Notes: generated by a model from the sequence alone, not told the origin. A DNA stretch of 64,000 nucleotides from a bacterium (GCA_024231905.1 JAAEQC010000059.1:35327-99326); one strand, 5' to 3'. Positions 8,451 to 18,047 are shown, numbered from the stretch's first letter. Program-made: numbers and translations.

Positions 8451-9044
8451 AGCCCGCACCAACTCGATCTCCAACTCGATCTCCACGTCGTTTCCCACCA
8501 CGAGCCCCCCCGCCTCCAGGGCCTTGCTCCAGGTGAGACCGAAGTCGCGCCGGTCGATCTTGCCCTCGGCGCTGAAGCCCATGCGGGTGTTGCCCCAGGG
8601 GTCATTGACCTGGCCCAGGTATTCCAGCTCGAGTTCGACGGTTTTCGTCACGCCGTGCAGGGTGAGTTCGCCCGTGAGGACGCCGTCCCCGCCGTCCGTG
8701 GCGACGCCCGTCGACTTGAACGTCATGGTGGGGAACTTCTCCACGTCGAAGAAGTCGGCGCCCGTGAGATGCTCATCCCGCTTCTCATTGCCCGTGTCCA
8801 CCGAGGCTACCTGAATGGTGATCTCGGCCAGGAAGGTCGCCGGTTTGTCGGCCTCGCCCGTGAGGGTGCCCGTGACGTCGCCGAAGCTGCCCGTCACCTT
8901 GCTGATGGCCATGTGCTTCACCTTGAAGCCCACGTGGCTATGGCTGGCGTCCAGGTTCCAGTCGGCGGCCGCTGCGGGCAGGGCCAGGAGCACCGTGGCG
9001 CTCAGAACCATGAAGCCCAGCAGGCTCTTGCGGGTCGTTTTCAT
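8445..9044 (-). CDS. YceI-family periplasmic isoprenoid-binding protein
   Basis: 199 residues. The start at 9044 has AGGAGG 7 nt upstream and gives a signal peptide ending ALPAAAADW. The mature domain is a complete YceI lipocalin-like fold: WNLDASHSHVGFKVKHM at the start, VTGSFGDVTGTL, then HLTGADFFDVEKFPTMTFKS, LTGELTLHGVTKTVEL and GFSAEGKIDRRDFGL, all hallmarks of the family. Proteins of this family bind polyisoprenoid chains such as ubiquinone precursors in the periplasm; the ligand here is not known. It is monocistronic by position, convergent with the DUF1579 gene, and ends inside inverted repeat B. Confidence 0.9.
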   Translation of the reverse strand: MKTTRKSLLGFMVLSATVLLALPAAAADWNLDASHSHVGFKVKHMAISKVTGSFGDVTGTLTGEADKPATFLAEITIQVASVDTGNEKRDEHLTGADFFDVEKFPTMTFKSTGVATDGGDGVLTGELTLHGVTKTVELELEYLGQVNDPWGNTRMGFSAEGKIDRRDFGLTWSKALEAGGLVVGNDVEIELEIELVRAK

Positions 9045-9114
9045 GTCCGTTCCTCCTATGGGAAGGCCCCGTCGGGACGGGGCCAGAAATATCATCGTCT
9101 CTTGTCAATCACGT

Positions 9115-10002
9115 CTACGAAGACCCGTGTCGGGCCGCAATGCGGTGCTCGTCCAGGCCGACCCAGAAGGCCTCGGTCCCGTGCAGCATCTCGATGCCGC
9201 CTTTGATGAACTTCTCCTCATCGAAGCCGTCCTCGAAGTACAGCTCCTCGAGTTCGTCCATGACGTGGTCCGCGTGCTGTTCCTCGATGCGGTCGTGCCA
9301 GGTGAAGAAGGCCAGGGGTAGATCCGGTTGTTCGGCCCGTTTGAAGGCGTCCAGGCCGGCCACGAGCTGCTTCCAGAAGCCGGCCGCTGCCCAGTTCTCC
9401 ACGGCGAAGCTGGCGCCTTCGGCGATGTTGGGATCCTTGTTGCCGTAGATGGCGGCGAGCTGGTCGCAGAAGAAGAGAGTGGCGGGGGTGCCGTGGCGGC
9501 GCTTGCCCAGGTCGTTGAATTCCAGGCCGAGCTTGGAGCCCATGCGCACGAGCCACTCGAAGTGGGCCGCCCGGAAGCGGAAGGTGCCGCCGTCCACGGT
9601 GCCCTCGATGGACACGATGTCCGGGTCGCCCTCGCGGTCGGTGTCGTCCACGTCACCCAGGCTGACGCCGGGCTTGTTGAAGATCACGCCGAGCTCGTTG
9701 GCCAGGATCTCCTTGCCGGCGCGCATGCCCTCGAGGGAACCGGCGTTGATGGTCTTCAGGAGCTGGGCGATGAGGAAGAGGTTCGAGAAGACCGAGAACT
9801 GGACCACGAAGTGGCGCACGTCGTCGCGGGCGACATCCCCGCCGGCGAACCAGGCGCAGTAGCGGTTGTCGGTGATGACCGGGTGGGTCATGAGTTCGCG
9901 GTTGCAGCGGTCGACGAAGGCGGCGAAGCGCTCGGCCTCGGCAGCGCTTATCTCGCTTTTCTCGACCATGGTTTCGATGCGGTCGGAGACGGTCAACGTC
10001 AT
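9115..10002 (-). CDS. Haem-oxygenase-fold iron-containing redox protein
   Basis: 295 residues, cytoplasmic (no signal peptide). The ATG at 10002 is preferred because AGGAGG lies 6 nt upstream; the ATG at 10008 abuts it. The sequence is helical with metal-ligand-like patterns. The C-terminal helix FFTWHDRIEEQHADHVMDEL carries closely spaced His/Glu, and central segments include GKEILANELGV and FRAAHFEWLV. This resembles the TenA/PqqC/CADD-like or Haem_oxygenas_2 superfamily, whose members include di-iron oxygenases. No pathway neighbours identify a substrate. Superfamily assignment moderate, function unknown. Confidence 0.6.
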   Translation of the reverse strand: MTLTVSDRIETMVEKSEISAAEAERFAAFVDRCNRELMTHPVITDNRYCAWFAGGDVARDDVRHFVVQFSVFSNLFLIAQLLKTINAGSLEGMRAGKEILANELGVIFNKPGVSLGDVDDTDREGDPDIVSIEGTVDGGTFRFRAAHFEWLVRMGSKLGLEFNDLGKRRHGTPATLFFCDQLAAIYGNKDPNIAEGASFAVENWAAAGFWKQLVAGLDAFKRAEQPDLPLAFFTWHDRIEEQHADHVMDELEELYFEDGFDEEKFIKGGIEMLHGTEAFWVGLDEHRIAARHGSS

Positions 10003-10208
10003 GGGCATCCTCCTGGCGGCGGTGGCAGCGGGTTAGAAATGGCCGGGGCCGGGAAACCGGCGGATCGTCGTATGGAATCAAGATAAATTCAGTCTTTTGA
10101 AACCGCACGCGCGACTCACCGGGACGTTCGACGCAACCGGACGTTGCGCAGATTCGTTTGGAAGGGATAATGGGTGGAGGGACGAACCAGGCAACCACGG
10201 GAGACACG
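10003..10208. promoter_or_regulatory. Divergent intergenic region
   Basis: About 200 nt between the haem-oxygenase-fold gene (-) and a membrane protein gene (+). It should carry both promoters. A more AT-rich stretch lies around 10070-10100 (ATGGAATCAAGATAAATTCA). No convincing -35/-10 pair or operator was found. Confidence 0.3.
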
Positions 10209-11030
10209 ATGGCGGGCACCGGACGCAAATGGCTGGTAGGTTGTGGGGTGGGTTGTGCGGTGACGGCGCTGCTCGGCATCATCATCACCGTGGGCGGTGG
10301 GTTGCTCATGTCGCGGCCCCTGAACCGCGCCGCTTCGACCCAGGAGGAGTTGACCGAGCGCTACGGAGACCGTAGCGCGTACCGGCCGCCCCTGGAGGGA
10401 CTGGACCGCCACCAGTTGAAACGTTTCATCGCCGTACGCCGGGACCTGCAGCCCCTGTGTGTCGATTTCCGGGAAATCGGGGACCGATTCCGGGCCATGG
10501 ACGAAATGGACAGCGGTAACGATGACCCGGGTGCGGGCGAGGTGATCAAGGCCGTGGGCGGGGTCATGGGCGCCGCCTTCGGCATGGCCGGCAAGCTGGG
10601 CACTTTCAGCGAGACGCGAAACAAGGCCCTGCTGGCCCAGGAGATGAGCCTCGGCGAGTACGCCTGGATCTATGTCCTGGCCTATAACTCGTGGCTGGCG
10701 CACCCGCCCAACGAGAGCTTCGAGGAGGGCGAGACCGGCCTCTATTCGCGAGCCGAGCGGCGCACCTTGCACACGTTGCTCGACCAGCACGCCGACGACC
10801 TGGCCGAAGCGGGCCGCCTGGCGGAATCGCGGCTCTGGCGGGGCGAGGCGGAATTGGTCATGGAGCGCAGCGCAGGCGCGCCGTTCACGACGGAGGGTCT
10901 GCCCCTGGAGATCCGGGCCGAACTGGAGGCGTTCCGGCATAAACTCGAAGACCTGTACTGCCCCGACACGGCCAGCTTCGAGTGGTCGCAGGTGAAGAAG
11001 AAGGGTGGCTTCGGGTTCGAAGCGAATTGA
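10209..11030 (+). CDS. Hypothetical single-pass membrane protein
   Basis: 273 residues from ATG 10209, which has GGGAG 6 nt upstream; an alternative ATG at 10170 adds 13 residues. One transmembrane segment at about residues 8-30 (LVGCGVGCAVTALLGIIITVGGGLLM), followed by a largely helical, charged domain. No known family was recognised. A second mildly hydrophobic, glycine-rich stretch (AVGGVMGAAFGMAG) occurs near residue 120. It is followed after 20 nt by a metallophosphoesterase gene in the same direction, so the two are probably cotranscribed. Function unknown. Confidence 0.65.
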   Translation: MAGTGRKWLVGCGVGCAVTALLGIIITVGGGLLMSRPLNRAASTQEELTERYGDRSAYRPPLEGLDRHQLKRFIAVRRDLQPLCVDFREIGDRFRAMDEMDSGNDDPGAGEVIKAVGGVMGAAFGMAGKLGTFSETRNKALLAQEMSLGEYAWIYVLAYNSWLAHPPNESFEEGETGLYSRAERRTLHTLLDQHADDLAEAGRLAESRLWRGEAELVMERSAGAPFTTEGLPLEIRAELEAFRHKLEDLYCPDTASFEWSQVKKKGGFGFEAN

Positions 11031-11050
11031 CCATCCCCGAAGGGAAAAAC

Positions 11051-11782
11051 GTGCAGCGCATCGCCGTCGTCTCGGACATCCACAGCAATCTACAGGCTCT
11101 GGAAGCCGTACTCGCGCGCATCGACGAGCTGGGCTGCGACACCATCTGGTGCCTGGGTGATATCGTCGGCTACGGAGCCCGGCCCTCGGCGTGCCTGGGC
11201 CTGCTTCGCGACCGGGGCACCATCTTCGTCCAGGGCAACCACGACGCGGCCGTGGCCCAGGTCACGGACACCATCTGGTTCAACCTCCACTCGCGCCTGG
11301 CGGTGGAGCATAACCGCAAGCTCCTGGACACCGCCGAAATCGACTTCCTGGTCGGCCTGCCCACCCGGCGCGACCTGGAGGACGGCACGGTCATCTGCCA
11401 CGGCTCGCCTGGCGACCGGGACCGCTACCTCCTGGACACCAACCTCATGGAGGAGGTGCGCCTGGAGCAGGAGGCCGCCCAGGGGCCGGGCCTGACCTGG
11501 TTCGGGCACACGCACCAGCCGGTGTGGCACCTGGAGAAACCCCTGACGCTGGAGCCGGGCCGCGCCCAGATGGTGCCGGAGGGACGGCGCCTCCTGATCA
11601 ACCCCGGCAGCGTGGGACAGCCGCGTGACGGTGACCCCCGCTCCTCCTTCGGCTTCTGGGACCGCACCGCCGGTGAGATGTCCCTCGAAAGGGTGGAGTA
11701 CGACCTGGAAGAGGCCCGGCGGGACATCCTGGCCGCGGGTCTTCCCGAACGCCTGGGCGATCGTTTGCGCAGCGGTCTGTAG
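11051..11782 (+). CDS. YfcE/MJ0936-type metallophosphoesterase
   Basis: 243 residues. The GTG at 11051 is chosen because GAAGGGA lies about 5 nt upstream and it begins directly with the first beta-strand. All calcineurin-like motifs are present: SDIHSN (DxH), LGDIVGYG (GD), QGNHD (GNHD), a later ICHGSP and WFGHTHQP (GHTH), then LINPGSVGQPRDGD. This fits the small phosphodiesterase/phosphatase subgroup that uses two metal ions. Physiological substrate is unknown. It lies 20 nt downstream of a membrane protein gene and 138 nt upstream of aconitase. Confidence 0.9.
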   Translation: MQRIAVVSDIHSNLQALEAVLARIDELGCDTIWCLGDIVGYGARPSACLGLLRDRGTIFVQGNHDAAVAQVTDTIWFNLHSRLAVEHNRKLLDTAEIDFLVGLPTRRDLEDGTVICHGSPGDRDRYLLDTNLMEEVRLEQEAAQGPGLTWFGHTHQPVWHLEKPLTLEPGRAQMVPEGRRLLINPGSVGQPRDGDPRSSFGFWDRTAGEMSLERVEYDLEEARRDILAAGLPERLGDRLRSGL

Positions 11783-11920
11783 ATCTGCATTTGAGCGCAG
11801 TTTTTTCGGCACTTCGCCCGCAGGATCACCTATAGTACCCGGCGATGAAACCGGTCCCGAGGCGACCCGGCCGGGCGCCGCCCCAACCAACCACGCACCG
11901 CGCGGGAGAGGAACCCCAAC

Positions 11921-14185
11921 ATGACCATCGAGACGACCAAGGACCTGGTGAGTGGAGCCTACGCGACCACCCGGCGCAACCTCGAAGTCGTGCGCGGGCG
12001 CCTCGGCCGTCCCCTGACCCTGGCCGAGAAGGTTCTCTACGGGCACCTGGCCGACGCGGCGGGGCAGGAGCTCGCCCGAGGCGAGGCCACCCTGGCCCTG
12101 AGGCCGGACCGGGTCGCCATGCAGGATGCCACTGCCCAGATGGCCATCCTCCAGTTCATGCAGGCCGGCCGTGACGAGACCGCCGTCCCGACCACCGTGC
12201 ACTGCGACCACCTGCTGCTGGCCCACAAGGGCGCCGCCCACGACAAGGCCCACGCCCTGGACGTGAACAAGGAGGTCTACGGCTTCCTCAGTTCCGCGGC
12301 CGACCGTTACAACATGGGTTTCTGGAAGCCAGGCAGCGGCATCATCCATCAGATCGTCCTGGAGAACTACGCTTTCCCCGGCGGCCTGATCATCGGTACC
12401 GACAGCCACACCCCCAACGGCGGCGGCCTGGGCATGGTGGCCTGCGGCGTGGGGGGCGCCGACGCGGTGGACGTCATGGTGGGCATGAACTGGGAAGTGA
12501 AGGACCCGAAGATCATCGGCGTGAAGCTCACCGGCGCGCCCAGCGGCTGGACCGCCCCTAAGGACGTCATCCTCAAGCTGCTGGGGATCCTCACGGTCAA
12601 GGGCGGCACCAACGCCATCATCGAGTACTTCGGACCGGGCACCGCGGCCCTCAGCTGCACGGGCAAGGCCACCATCACCAACATGGGGGCCGAGTTGGGC
12701 GCCACCACCAGCATCTTCCCCTGGGACGACCGCATGGGCGCCTACCTGAACGCCACCCAGCGGGCGGACCTGGCCGAACTGGCCGCCGCGAACAACGATC
12801 TGTTGACGGCCGATCCGGAAGTGGCGGCGAATCCGGAGGAGTACTACGACCAGGTCATCGAGATCGACCTGTCGACCTTGGAGCCCCACCTGGTGGGTCC
12901 CCACTCGCCGGACATCGCCCACCCGGTGGGACGCATGGCCGCCGATACGGATGCCGAGGGCTACCCGGAGGCGCTCACCGCCGCCCTCATCGGCAGCTGC
13001 ACCAACAGCAGCTACGAGGACATCTGTCGGGCCACCGACGTGGCCGAGCAGGCGGTGGCCAAGGGCCTGAAGATGAAGGCTCCCCTGTGGGTCTCCCCGG
13101 GCAGCGACCAGATCTACGAGACCATCAAGCGCGACGGCCAGCTGGCCAAGCTCGAGGCCGTGGGGGCCACGGTTCTGACCAACGCCTGCGGTCCCTGCAT
13201 CGGCCAGTGGCAGCGGGACGACATTTCCGATGGCGACGCCAACAGCATCGTCACCAGCTTCAATCGCAACTTCAAGAAGCGCGCGGACGGCAACCCGGAA
13301 ACCCACGCCTTCATCGGCTCGCCGGAGATCGTCATGGCCTACGGACTGGCCGGCACCCTGAAGTTCAATCCCCTGACCGACGACCTGACCAGCGAGTCGG
13401 GCGCCGCGGTGAAGCTGAGTCCGCCCGCCGTGGCGGACGAACTGCCCCGGGACGGTTTCGTCACCTCCGCCGGTGGCTACCAGGCCCCGAGCGAGGGCAC
13501 CGAAGGCGAGGTCGTCGTGAGTCCGGACAGCGAGCGCCTGGCCCTGCTGGAGCCTTTCAGCGCCTGGGACGGCGGCGACTACGCGGGCCTGCCTTTGCTC
13601 ATCAAGGCCCTGGGCAAGTGCACCACCGACCACATCTCCATGGCCGGCCCGTGGCTCAAGTTCCGCGGCCATCTGGACAACATCTCCAACAACATGCTCA
13701 TCGGCGCCGTGAACGCCTTCACCGAGGAGACCAACAGCGTCAGGAACGTGGAGACGGGTGAGTACGACGCGGTCCCGGCCACGGCCCGGGACTACAAGGC
13801 TCGCGGCCTGCGCTGGGTCGTGGTCGGCGACGAGAACTACGGCGAGGGCTCCAGTCGCGAGCACGCCGCCATGGAGCCGCGCCACCTGGGCTGCGCCGCG
13901 GTCATCGTGCGCAGCTTCGCCCGCATCCACGAGACGAATCTCAAGAAGCAGGGGATCCTACCCCTGACTTTCAGCGACCCGGCCGACTACGACAAGGTGG
14001 CCGAGGGGGATCGGTTCGACCTGGTGGGGCTGGCCGATCTGGCGCCGGGGAAGAGCGTGGGTTGCGTCCTGCACCACGCCGACGGGTCCGAGGACCGGTG
14101 CGAACTGGGCCATACGATGACCGTCGAACAGATCGAGTGGTTCCGGTTCGGGTCGGCGTTGAACCGAATCAAGGCCGAGGGGTGA
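11921..14185 (+). CDS. acn: Aconitate hydratase, mitochondrial type
   Basis: 754 residues, the length of mitochondrial-type aconitases and much shorter than the roughly 890-residue AcnA group. It interconverts citrate and isocitrate in the TCA cycle using a [4Fe-4S] cluster. The three cluster ligands are visible as Cys360 (GSCTNSS) and Cys423/Cys426 ([10 protein letters not shown]), offset by two from the mitochondrial enzyme. Other signatures are [14 protein letters not shown] and the C-terminal [17 protein letters not shown] with the substrate-binding arginine. The 138-nt upstream gap contains a TATAGT at 11831-11836 as a possible -10 box but no matching -35. A long inverted repeat (C) starts 6 nt after the stop. 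Confidence 0.97.
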   Translation: MTIETTKDLVSGAYATTRRNLEVVRGRLGRPLTLAEKVLYGHLADAAGQELARGEATLALRPDRVAMQDATAQMAILQFMQAGRDETAVPTTVHCDHLLLAHKGAAHDKAHALDVNKEVYGFLSSAADRYNMGFWKPGSGIIHQIVLENYAFPGGLIIGTDSHTPNGGGLGMVACGVGGADAVDVMVGMNWEVKDPKIIGVKLTGAPSGWTAPKDVILKLLGILTVKGGTNAIIEYFGPGTAALSCTGKATITNMGAELGATTSIFPWDDRMGAYLNATQRADLAELAAANNDLLTADPEVAANPEEYYDQVIEIDLSTLEPHLVGPHSPDIAHPVGRMAADTDAEGYPEALTAALIGSCTNSSYEDICRATDVAEQAVAKGLKMKAPLWVSPGSDQIYETIKRDGQLAKLEAVGATVLTNACGPCIGQWQRDDISDGDANSIVTSFNRNFKKRADGNPETHAFIGSPEIVMAYGLAGTLKFNPLTDDLTSESGAAVKLSPPAVADELPRDGFVTSAGGYQAPSEGTEGEVVVSPDSERLALLEPFSAWDGGDYAGLPLLIKALGKCTTDHISMAGPWLKFRGHLDNISNNMLIGAVNAFTEETNSVRNVETGEYDAVPATARDYKARGLRWVVVGDENYGEGSSREHAAMEPRHLGCAAVIVRSFARIHETNLKKQGILPLTFSDPADYDKVAEGDRFDLVGLADLAPGKSVGCVLHHADGSEDRCELGHTMTVEQIEWFRFGSALNRIKAEG

Positions 14186-14191
14186 AAGGAA

Positions 14192-14275
14192 CCGGGGGAG
14201 TCGCGGGCGTCGCCGGGATACGCTTGGTCCTGCGGCCCGGCGAACGTATCCCGGCGACGCCCGCGACTCCCCCGG
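14192..14275. repeat. Long perfect inverted repeat C with conserved apex
   Basis: Arms 14192-14222 and 14245-14275 are exact 31-nt reverse complements flanking a 22-nt centre at 14223-14244. The centre and the inner seven bases of each arm (GGATACG/CGTATCC) match inverted repeat D at all but two positions, while the outer arms are unrelated. It lies just after the aconitase stop codon, before a co-directional gene. No T-run follows. Confidence 0.9.
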
Positions 14276-14364
14276 CCGTGCCTTCTCCCTCGGAACGTGA
14301 AGGTGTGGCGAGAACAGGTTGGGCATAGGCGAGGGAGTCCCGACCGGTCGACGGGGGCGGTCGC

Positions 14365-14916
14365 ATGCGGGTGCATTTCGAGGATCGTGAGTCCTGGCGC
14401 GGATGGCTCGACGAGAACCTCCGTGAGACGCGAGAGGTCTGGTTGGTCTTCGATAAGACGCATACCGGGCGCCGGTGCATCACCTACGACGCCGCCGTCG
14501 AGGAAGCTCTTTGTGTCGGCTGGATCGACAGCATCATCAAGCGTCTCGACGGCGAACGGTACATGCGGAAATTCACGCCTCGTACGAACACGGGCAACTG
14601 GTCGAAGTCGAACCTCAGGCGGGTCGAGAAGCTCGTGGCCGCCGGCCGGATGACCGCGGCGGGGTTGGCGAAGCTGAAACCCGATGCCCGGCAGGTGCAG
14701 CAGGCTTCGTCCGGGACCGTCGAAGTACCGGATTTCTTCGCGGAGGCGCTGGCGGGAAACAAGCCCGCCCGGGAGTTCTTCAACGGGCTCGCGCCTTCGT
14801 ACCGGCGGCATTTCATCGGCTGGGTGGGTTCCGCCAAGGGCGAGGAGACCCGCGAGAGACGCCTCGCGGAAGCACTGTCACTTCTTCAGCAGCAAAAGAA
14901 GTTGGGCATGAAGTGA
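14365..14916 (+). CDS. YdeI/OmpD-associated family protein
   Basis: 183 residues, cytoplasmic. The sequence follows the YdeI pattern: an N-terminal HFEDRESWRGWLDENL, EVWLVFDKTHTGRRCITYDAAVEEALCVGWIDS broken into conserved blocks, RKFTPRTNTGNWSKSN, and a C-terminal FFNGLAPSYRRHFIGWV with KGEETRERRLAEAL. Family members are linked by name to OmpD or to bacteriocin-protection proteins, but a biochemical role is not established. The start at 14365 lacks a strong Shine-Dalgarno; a purine-poor GGGGGCGG is nearest. It is 55 nt upstream of the SDR gene. Confidence 0.85.
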   Translation: MRVHFEDRESWRGWLDENLRETREVWLVFDKTHTGRRCITYDAAVEEALCVGWIDSIIKRLDGERYMRKFTPRTNTGNWSKSNLRRVEKLVAAGRMTAAGLAKLKPDARQVQQASSGTVEVPDFFAEALAGNKPAREFFNGLAPSYRRHFIGWVGSAKGEETRERRLAEALSLLQQQKKLGMK

Positions 14917-14971
14917 TGCGGCCCTGCAGAAGTTTTTAGCCGACGAAGCGACTACCCCGGAGGATGGATTC

Positions 14972-15727
14972 GTGAACGAAACGAGCCTGGCGGGGCGGCG
15001 AGCCCTGGTCACCGGCGCCAGCCGCGGCATCGGCCGCGCCATCGCCGAGATACTGGCCGAGGCGGGAGCCTGTGTGGCCGTCCATTTCCGTTCCGCCGCG
15101 GATGAGGCGGCGGCGGTCGTGGCCGGAATGCCGGGGGAGGAGCACGTCACCGTGGGCGCCGATCTGGGGGATTCCGGACAGGCGCGCGAACTGCCCGACC
15201 GGGTCGCCGACGCCTTGGGCGGCCTGGACATCGTGGTCAACAACGCCGGCATCTTCGAGCCCCATGACCCGGCCGGTTCCGACGACTCGGCCTGGCTCGG
15301 GGCCTGGGACCGTACCCTGGCCGTGAACCTCACCGGCCCCGCCCTGGTGATCCGCGGCGCCGTATCCCACCTGGAAGCCGCCGGCGGCGGTCACGTGGTG
15401 AACATCTCCAGCCGCGGCGCCTACCGCGGCGAACCCGGCGCACCCGCCTACGGTGCCGCCAAGGCCGGCCTCAACAGCCTCACCCAGTCCCTGGCCCTGG
15501 CCCTCGCCTCCAGGAATATCCACGTGGTCGGCGTCGCCCCCGGCTGGGTCGAATCCGACATGACGCGCGAGTACCTGGCCGGCCCCCTGGGCGCAGAGAT
15601 CCGCGCCCAAAGCCCCCACTACCGCGTAGCAACAGCCGACGAGGTCGTTTTGCTGGTGGTCTCGGGAAAGGCAGACGCTCTGACAGGCGCCATCATCGAC
15701 GTCAACATGGCTTCCTATTTACGCTGA
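14972..15727 (+). CDS. Short-chain dehydrogenase/reductase (FabG-like)
   Basis: 251 residues. GTG start at 14972 with GGAGG about 8 nt upstream. The classical SDR motifs are all present: the dinucleotide-binding TGASRGIG at residues 14-21, NNAG in the central strand, the catalytic Ser in NISSRGAY, and YxxxK as YGAAKAG, followed by PGWVESDMT. It therefore reduces or oxidises a carbonyl/alcohol with NAD(P)H in the cytoplasm. FabG-like enzymes share this layout, but no fatty-acid genes are nearby, so the substrate is open. Its stop lies 4 nt before inverted repeat D. Confidence 0.9.
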   Translation: MNETSLAGRRALVTGASRGIGRAIAEILAEAGACVAVHFRSAADEAAAVVAGMPGEEHVTVGADLGDSGQARELPDRVADALGGLDIVVNNAGIFEPHDPAGSDDSAWLGAWDRTLAVNLTGPALVIRGAVSHLEAAGGGHVVNISSRGAYRGEPGAPAYGAAKAGLNSLTQSLALALASRNIHVVGVAPGWVESDMTREYLAGPLGAEIRAQSPHYRVATADEVVLLVVSGKADALTGAIIDVNMASYLR

Positions 15728-15730
15728 TCC

Positions 15731-15824
15731 GACAGGCAGAGGAGGTGGTAGGGGGTTCTGGATACGCTTGGGCCTGCGGCCCTGCGAACGTATCCAGAAC
15801 CCCCTACCACCTCCTCTGCCTATC
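15731..15824. repeat. Long inverted repeat D with conserved apex
   Basis: Arms 15731-15766 and 15789-15824 are 36-nt reverse complements with one mismatch, flanking a 22-nt centre at 15767-15788 that differs from the centre of repeat C at two positions only. The centre contains GGGCC-TGC-GGCCC, a small hairpin of its own. It fills the space between the convergent SDR and dGTPase genes and touches the dGTPase stop codon. Confidence 0.9.
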
Positions 15825-17082
15825 AGACCAGGTCAACTATGGAGCCATAGTCCGGATCGAAGAGGCGCTTGTAGATGCGTGACGCGAATCCGTCCGTCAT
15901 GTTCGCTAGATAGTCGCAGATCACCCGGGCCTTCCGCGCCTCGGTCTCGGCGGCGTCCATCTCCTGGGCCAGGGCCGCCGAGAGCAGGGCCTGGGGGCGG
16001 TCGCTGCCCAGGTAGTTGTCGATCAGGGCGCCGAAGATGCGCTCGAGCATGAAGCCGCCCTTGTGCTCGAGCTGGCACACCTGGGGCGATTGGAAGACGA
16101 CTTCCCGGGCCAGGCGGGCGTAGAGTTTCTGCTCCTTGGCCGCGGCCGGGTCGATGGCCAGGCCGAACCGGTAGCGGTTGGTCAGGTCGGCCAGGAAGTT
16201 ATCCCGCTCGACCAGGGTGCAGGCCCCGACGAAGGTCCCGATGCGCCGGTTCATGACCCGTTCCAGCTCGTTTCCCGCCAAGGCGTCGATCAGTCCCTCC
16301 ACCGCGCGCTCGTCGTCCCTATCCAGATCCCGGGCGGCGGCCCAGCGCTGCAAGGCGTCGATGGTCACGAAGCCGGCGTTGGCGCTGTCCACCAGGTCGT
16401 TCAGTGAATAGGCCGTGTCGTCGGCCCAGTCCATGATCTCGCACTCGAGGCTGCGGAAACCGTTGCGCGGTTTGCCGGGGGCGAGGTCATCGGGGAAGGG
16501 TCTGCCCTCGCAGACGAACTCCAGGTACTGCTGCTGGTCGTCGTAGAGGAAGTGGTTGTGCGGGTCGTCCCACTCGCGAAAGAGCGTCTTGTACTTGAGG
16601 ACGCCGTCCATGAAGGCGCGGGTGGGATTCAGTCCGCGGCGGCTGCGGCCGCTGGTGAAGATGATGCGGGTGATCAGGCGCAGGGTCTGGGCGTTGCCCT
16701 CGAAGCCTCCCCAGGGCTTCATGAGCCGGTGCAGGGTGGCCTCGCCCGCGTGGCCGAAGGGCGGGTGACCGATGTCGTGGGCCAGGGCGCAGCTCTCGAC
16801 CAGGGCGGTGTCGATGTGGAAGCCGGGACGCAGGTGCGGTGCCTCGGCGTTGAGGGAGCGGGCGATGGAACCGGCGATCTGGCTCACTTCGATGGAGTGG
16901 GTCAGGCGGGTGCGGTAGAAATCGTACTCGCCAGACAGGAAGACCTGGGTCTTGGCCTGGAGGCGGCGAAAGGCCGAGTTGTGGATCAGCCGGTCCTTGC
17001 CTCGCTGGAAGACCGAGCGGTAGTCCGGGTCATGCGGCTCCAGCTCGGTGCGGTCGAAGTCGTTGTAGAAGGCGTTGCTCAT
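15823..17082 (-). CDS. dgt: Deoxyguanosinetriphosphate triphosphohydrolase-like protein
   Basis: 419 residues. An HD-domain dNTPase that splits dNTPs into deoxynucleosides and triphosphate in the cytoplasm. Evidence: FRRLQAKTQVF near the N-terminus, RTRLTHSIEVSQIA with the first metal His, ALAHDIGHPPFGHAGE with the HD pair, and CEIMDWADDTAYSLNDL with the last metal Asp; together these are the signature of the Dgt family. The start at 17082 overlaps the end of the upstream RNA methyltransferase gene by 4 nt (ATGA), so the two are translationally coupled. Family assignment is secure; preference for dGTP is not. Confidence 0.92.
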   Translation of the reverse strand: MSNAFYNDFDRTELEPHDPDYRSVFQRGKDRLIHNSAFRRLQAKTQVFLSGEYDFYRTRLTHSIEVSQIAGSIARSLNAEAPHLRPGFHIDTALVESCALAHDIGHPPFGHAGEATLHRLMKPWGGFEGNAQTLRLITRIIFTSGRSRRGLNPTRAFMDGVLKYKTLFREWDDPHNHFLYDDQQQYLEFVCEGRPFPDDLAPGKPRNGFRSLECEIMDWADDTAYSLNDLVDSANAGFVTIDALQRWAAARDLDRDDERAVEGLIDALAGNELERVMNRRIGTFVGACTLVERDNFLADLTNRYRFGLAIDPAAAKEQKLYARLAREVVFQSPQVCQLEHKGGFMLERIFGALIDNYLGSDRPQALLSAALAQEMDAAETEARKARVICDYLANMTDGFASRIYKRLFDPDYGSIVDLV

Positions 17083-17909
17083 GGCGTCGTCTCCGGAGTG
17101 GGGCCGCGGCGCTGGCGCACCGCTTCGTAGAGGAGAACGGCGGCCGAGGCGGCCACGTTCAGGGAATCGCCGGTGCCGGCCATGGGGATGGATACGGCGG
17201 ACCGAGCGCGGGCCAGCCAGGCCGCGGTCAGGCCCGTATCCTCGGCACCCAGGACCACGGCCACCGGGCCGGCCAGGTCGCAATCGCACCAGGAGAGGTC
17301 CGCGTCGGGGCTGGTGGCCACGGCGACTATTCCGTGCGCAGCGAACCAGGCGGCAGCCTCGTCAACGTCCGCCAGGGCCGTGGGCAGGCTGAAGCACGCG
17401 CCCCGGGAGGCGCGCAGGACGTTGGGGTTGTGCAGGTCCGTGCCCCCGGCGCAGACTACGAGCCCGTGAGCCCCGGCGCCGTCGGCGATGCGTTGCACGG
17501 CACCCAGATTGCCCGGTTTCTCCACCGCCTCCAGGACCACGTACAGGGCGGGTTCCGTCGCGGGCGCTGTCCAGTCCGCCAGGCTCGCCGCGACTTGCGG
17601 GGCCACCACCAGCAGACCCGCTGATCGCTCGCGGTAGGCGACCCGGTCCATGACCGTGGGGGCAACCTCCACCGCGGGCACGCCGCCGGCGGTGATCCGG
17701 CCGCGCAGTTCCGCCGTGGCCGGCGCTTCCTGTTCCGGGCAGAACCAGACTTCAGTGCAGGGGTGGCCGGCGGCGAGGGCGCGGGCAATGACCAGAGGTT
17801 CCTCAACAATGGTTAGACCCAGGCGGTCCCGCTCGCGCCGGTTGCGCAGGCGGACCAGGTCCTTGACCCGGCTGTTGGCCGTGCTGGTGATGCGGGCGGT
17901 ACTCGCCAT
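17079..17909 (-). CDS. SpoU/TrmH-type RNA 2'-O-methyltransferase
   Basis: 276 residues. An N-terminal substrate-binding part (about 1-110, starting ITSTANSRVKDLVRLRNRRERD) precedes the SPOUT knot domain. The knot motifs are visible: LEAVEKPGNLGAVQRIADGAG (motif 1), VVLGAEDTGLTAAWLARA (motif 2) and IPMAGTGDSLNVAASAAVLLYEAVRQR (motif 3), which bind S-adenosylmethionine. The target is probably a ribose in rRNA or tRNA. It is the first gene of a pair with dgt (ATGA overlap). Confidence 0.92.
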   Translation of the reverse strand: MASTARITSTANSRVKDLVRLRNRRERDRLGLTIVEEPLVIARALAAGHPCTEVWFCPEQEAPATAELRGRITAGGVPAVEVAPTVMDRVAYRERSAGLLVVAPQVAASLADWTAPATEPALYVVLEAVEKPGNLGAVQRIADGAGAHGLVVCAGGTDLHNPNVLRASRGACFSLPTALADVDEAAAWFAAHGIVAVATSPDADLSWCDCDLAGPVAVVLGAEDTGLTAAWLARARSAVSIPMAGTGDSLNVAASAAVLLYEAVRQRRGPTPETTP

Positions 17910-18047
17910 GGGGGTCCTTTCGGGCGCACGGTCGTAGGGATCGTATCGCGGCGCCGATTATCGGGGGGGAAGTCGGTCAGGTCGAGAGAAATGGCATATG
18001 CGGAGGGGGGAGGCGGAGCGCACACCGACGGGCGCGCCCTGCTCTGT

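Noticed and set aside
11831..11836. TATAGT before aconitase as a defined promoter
   Set aside because: No acceptable -35 hexamer lies 16-18 nt upstream, so it is mentioned only as a possible -10.
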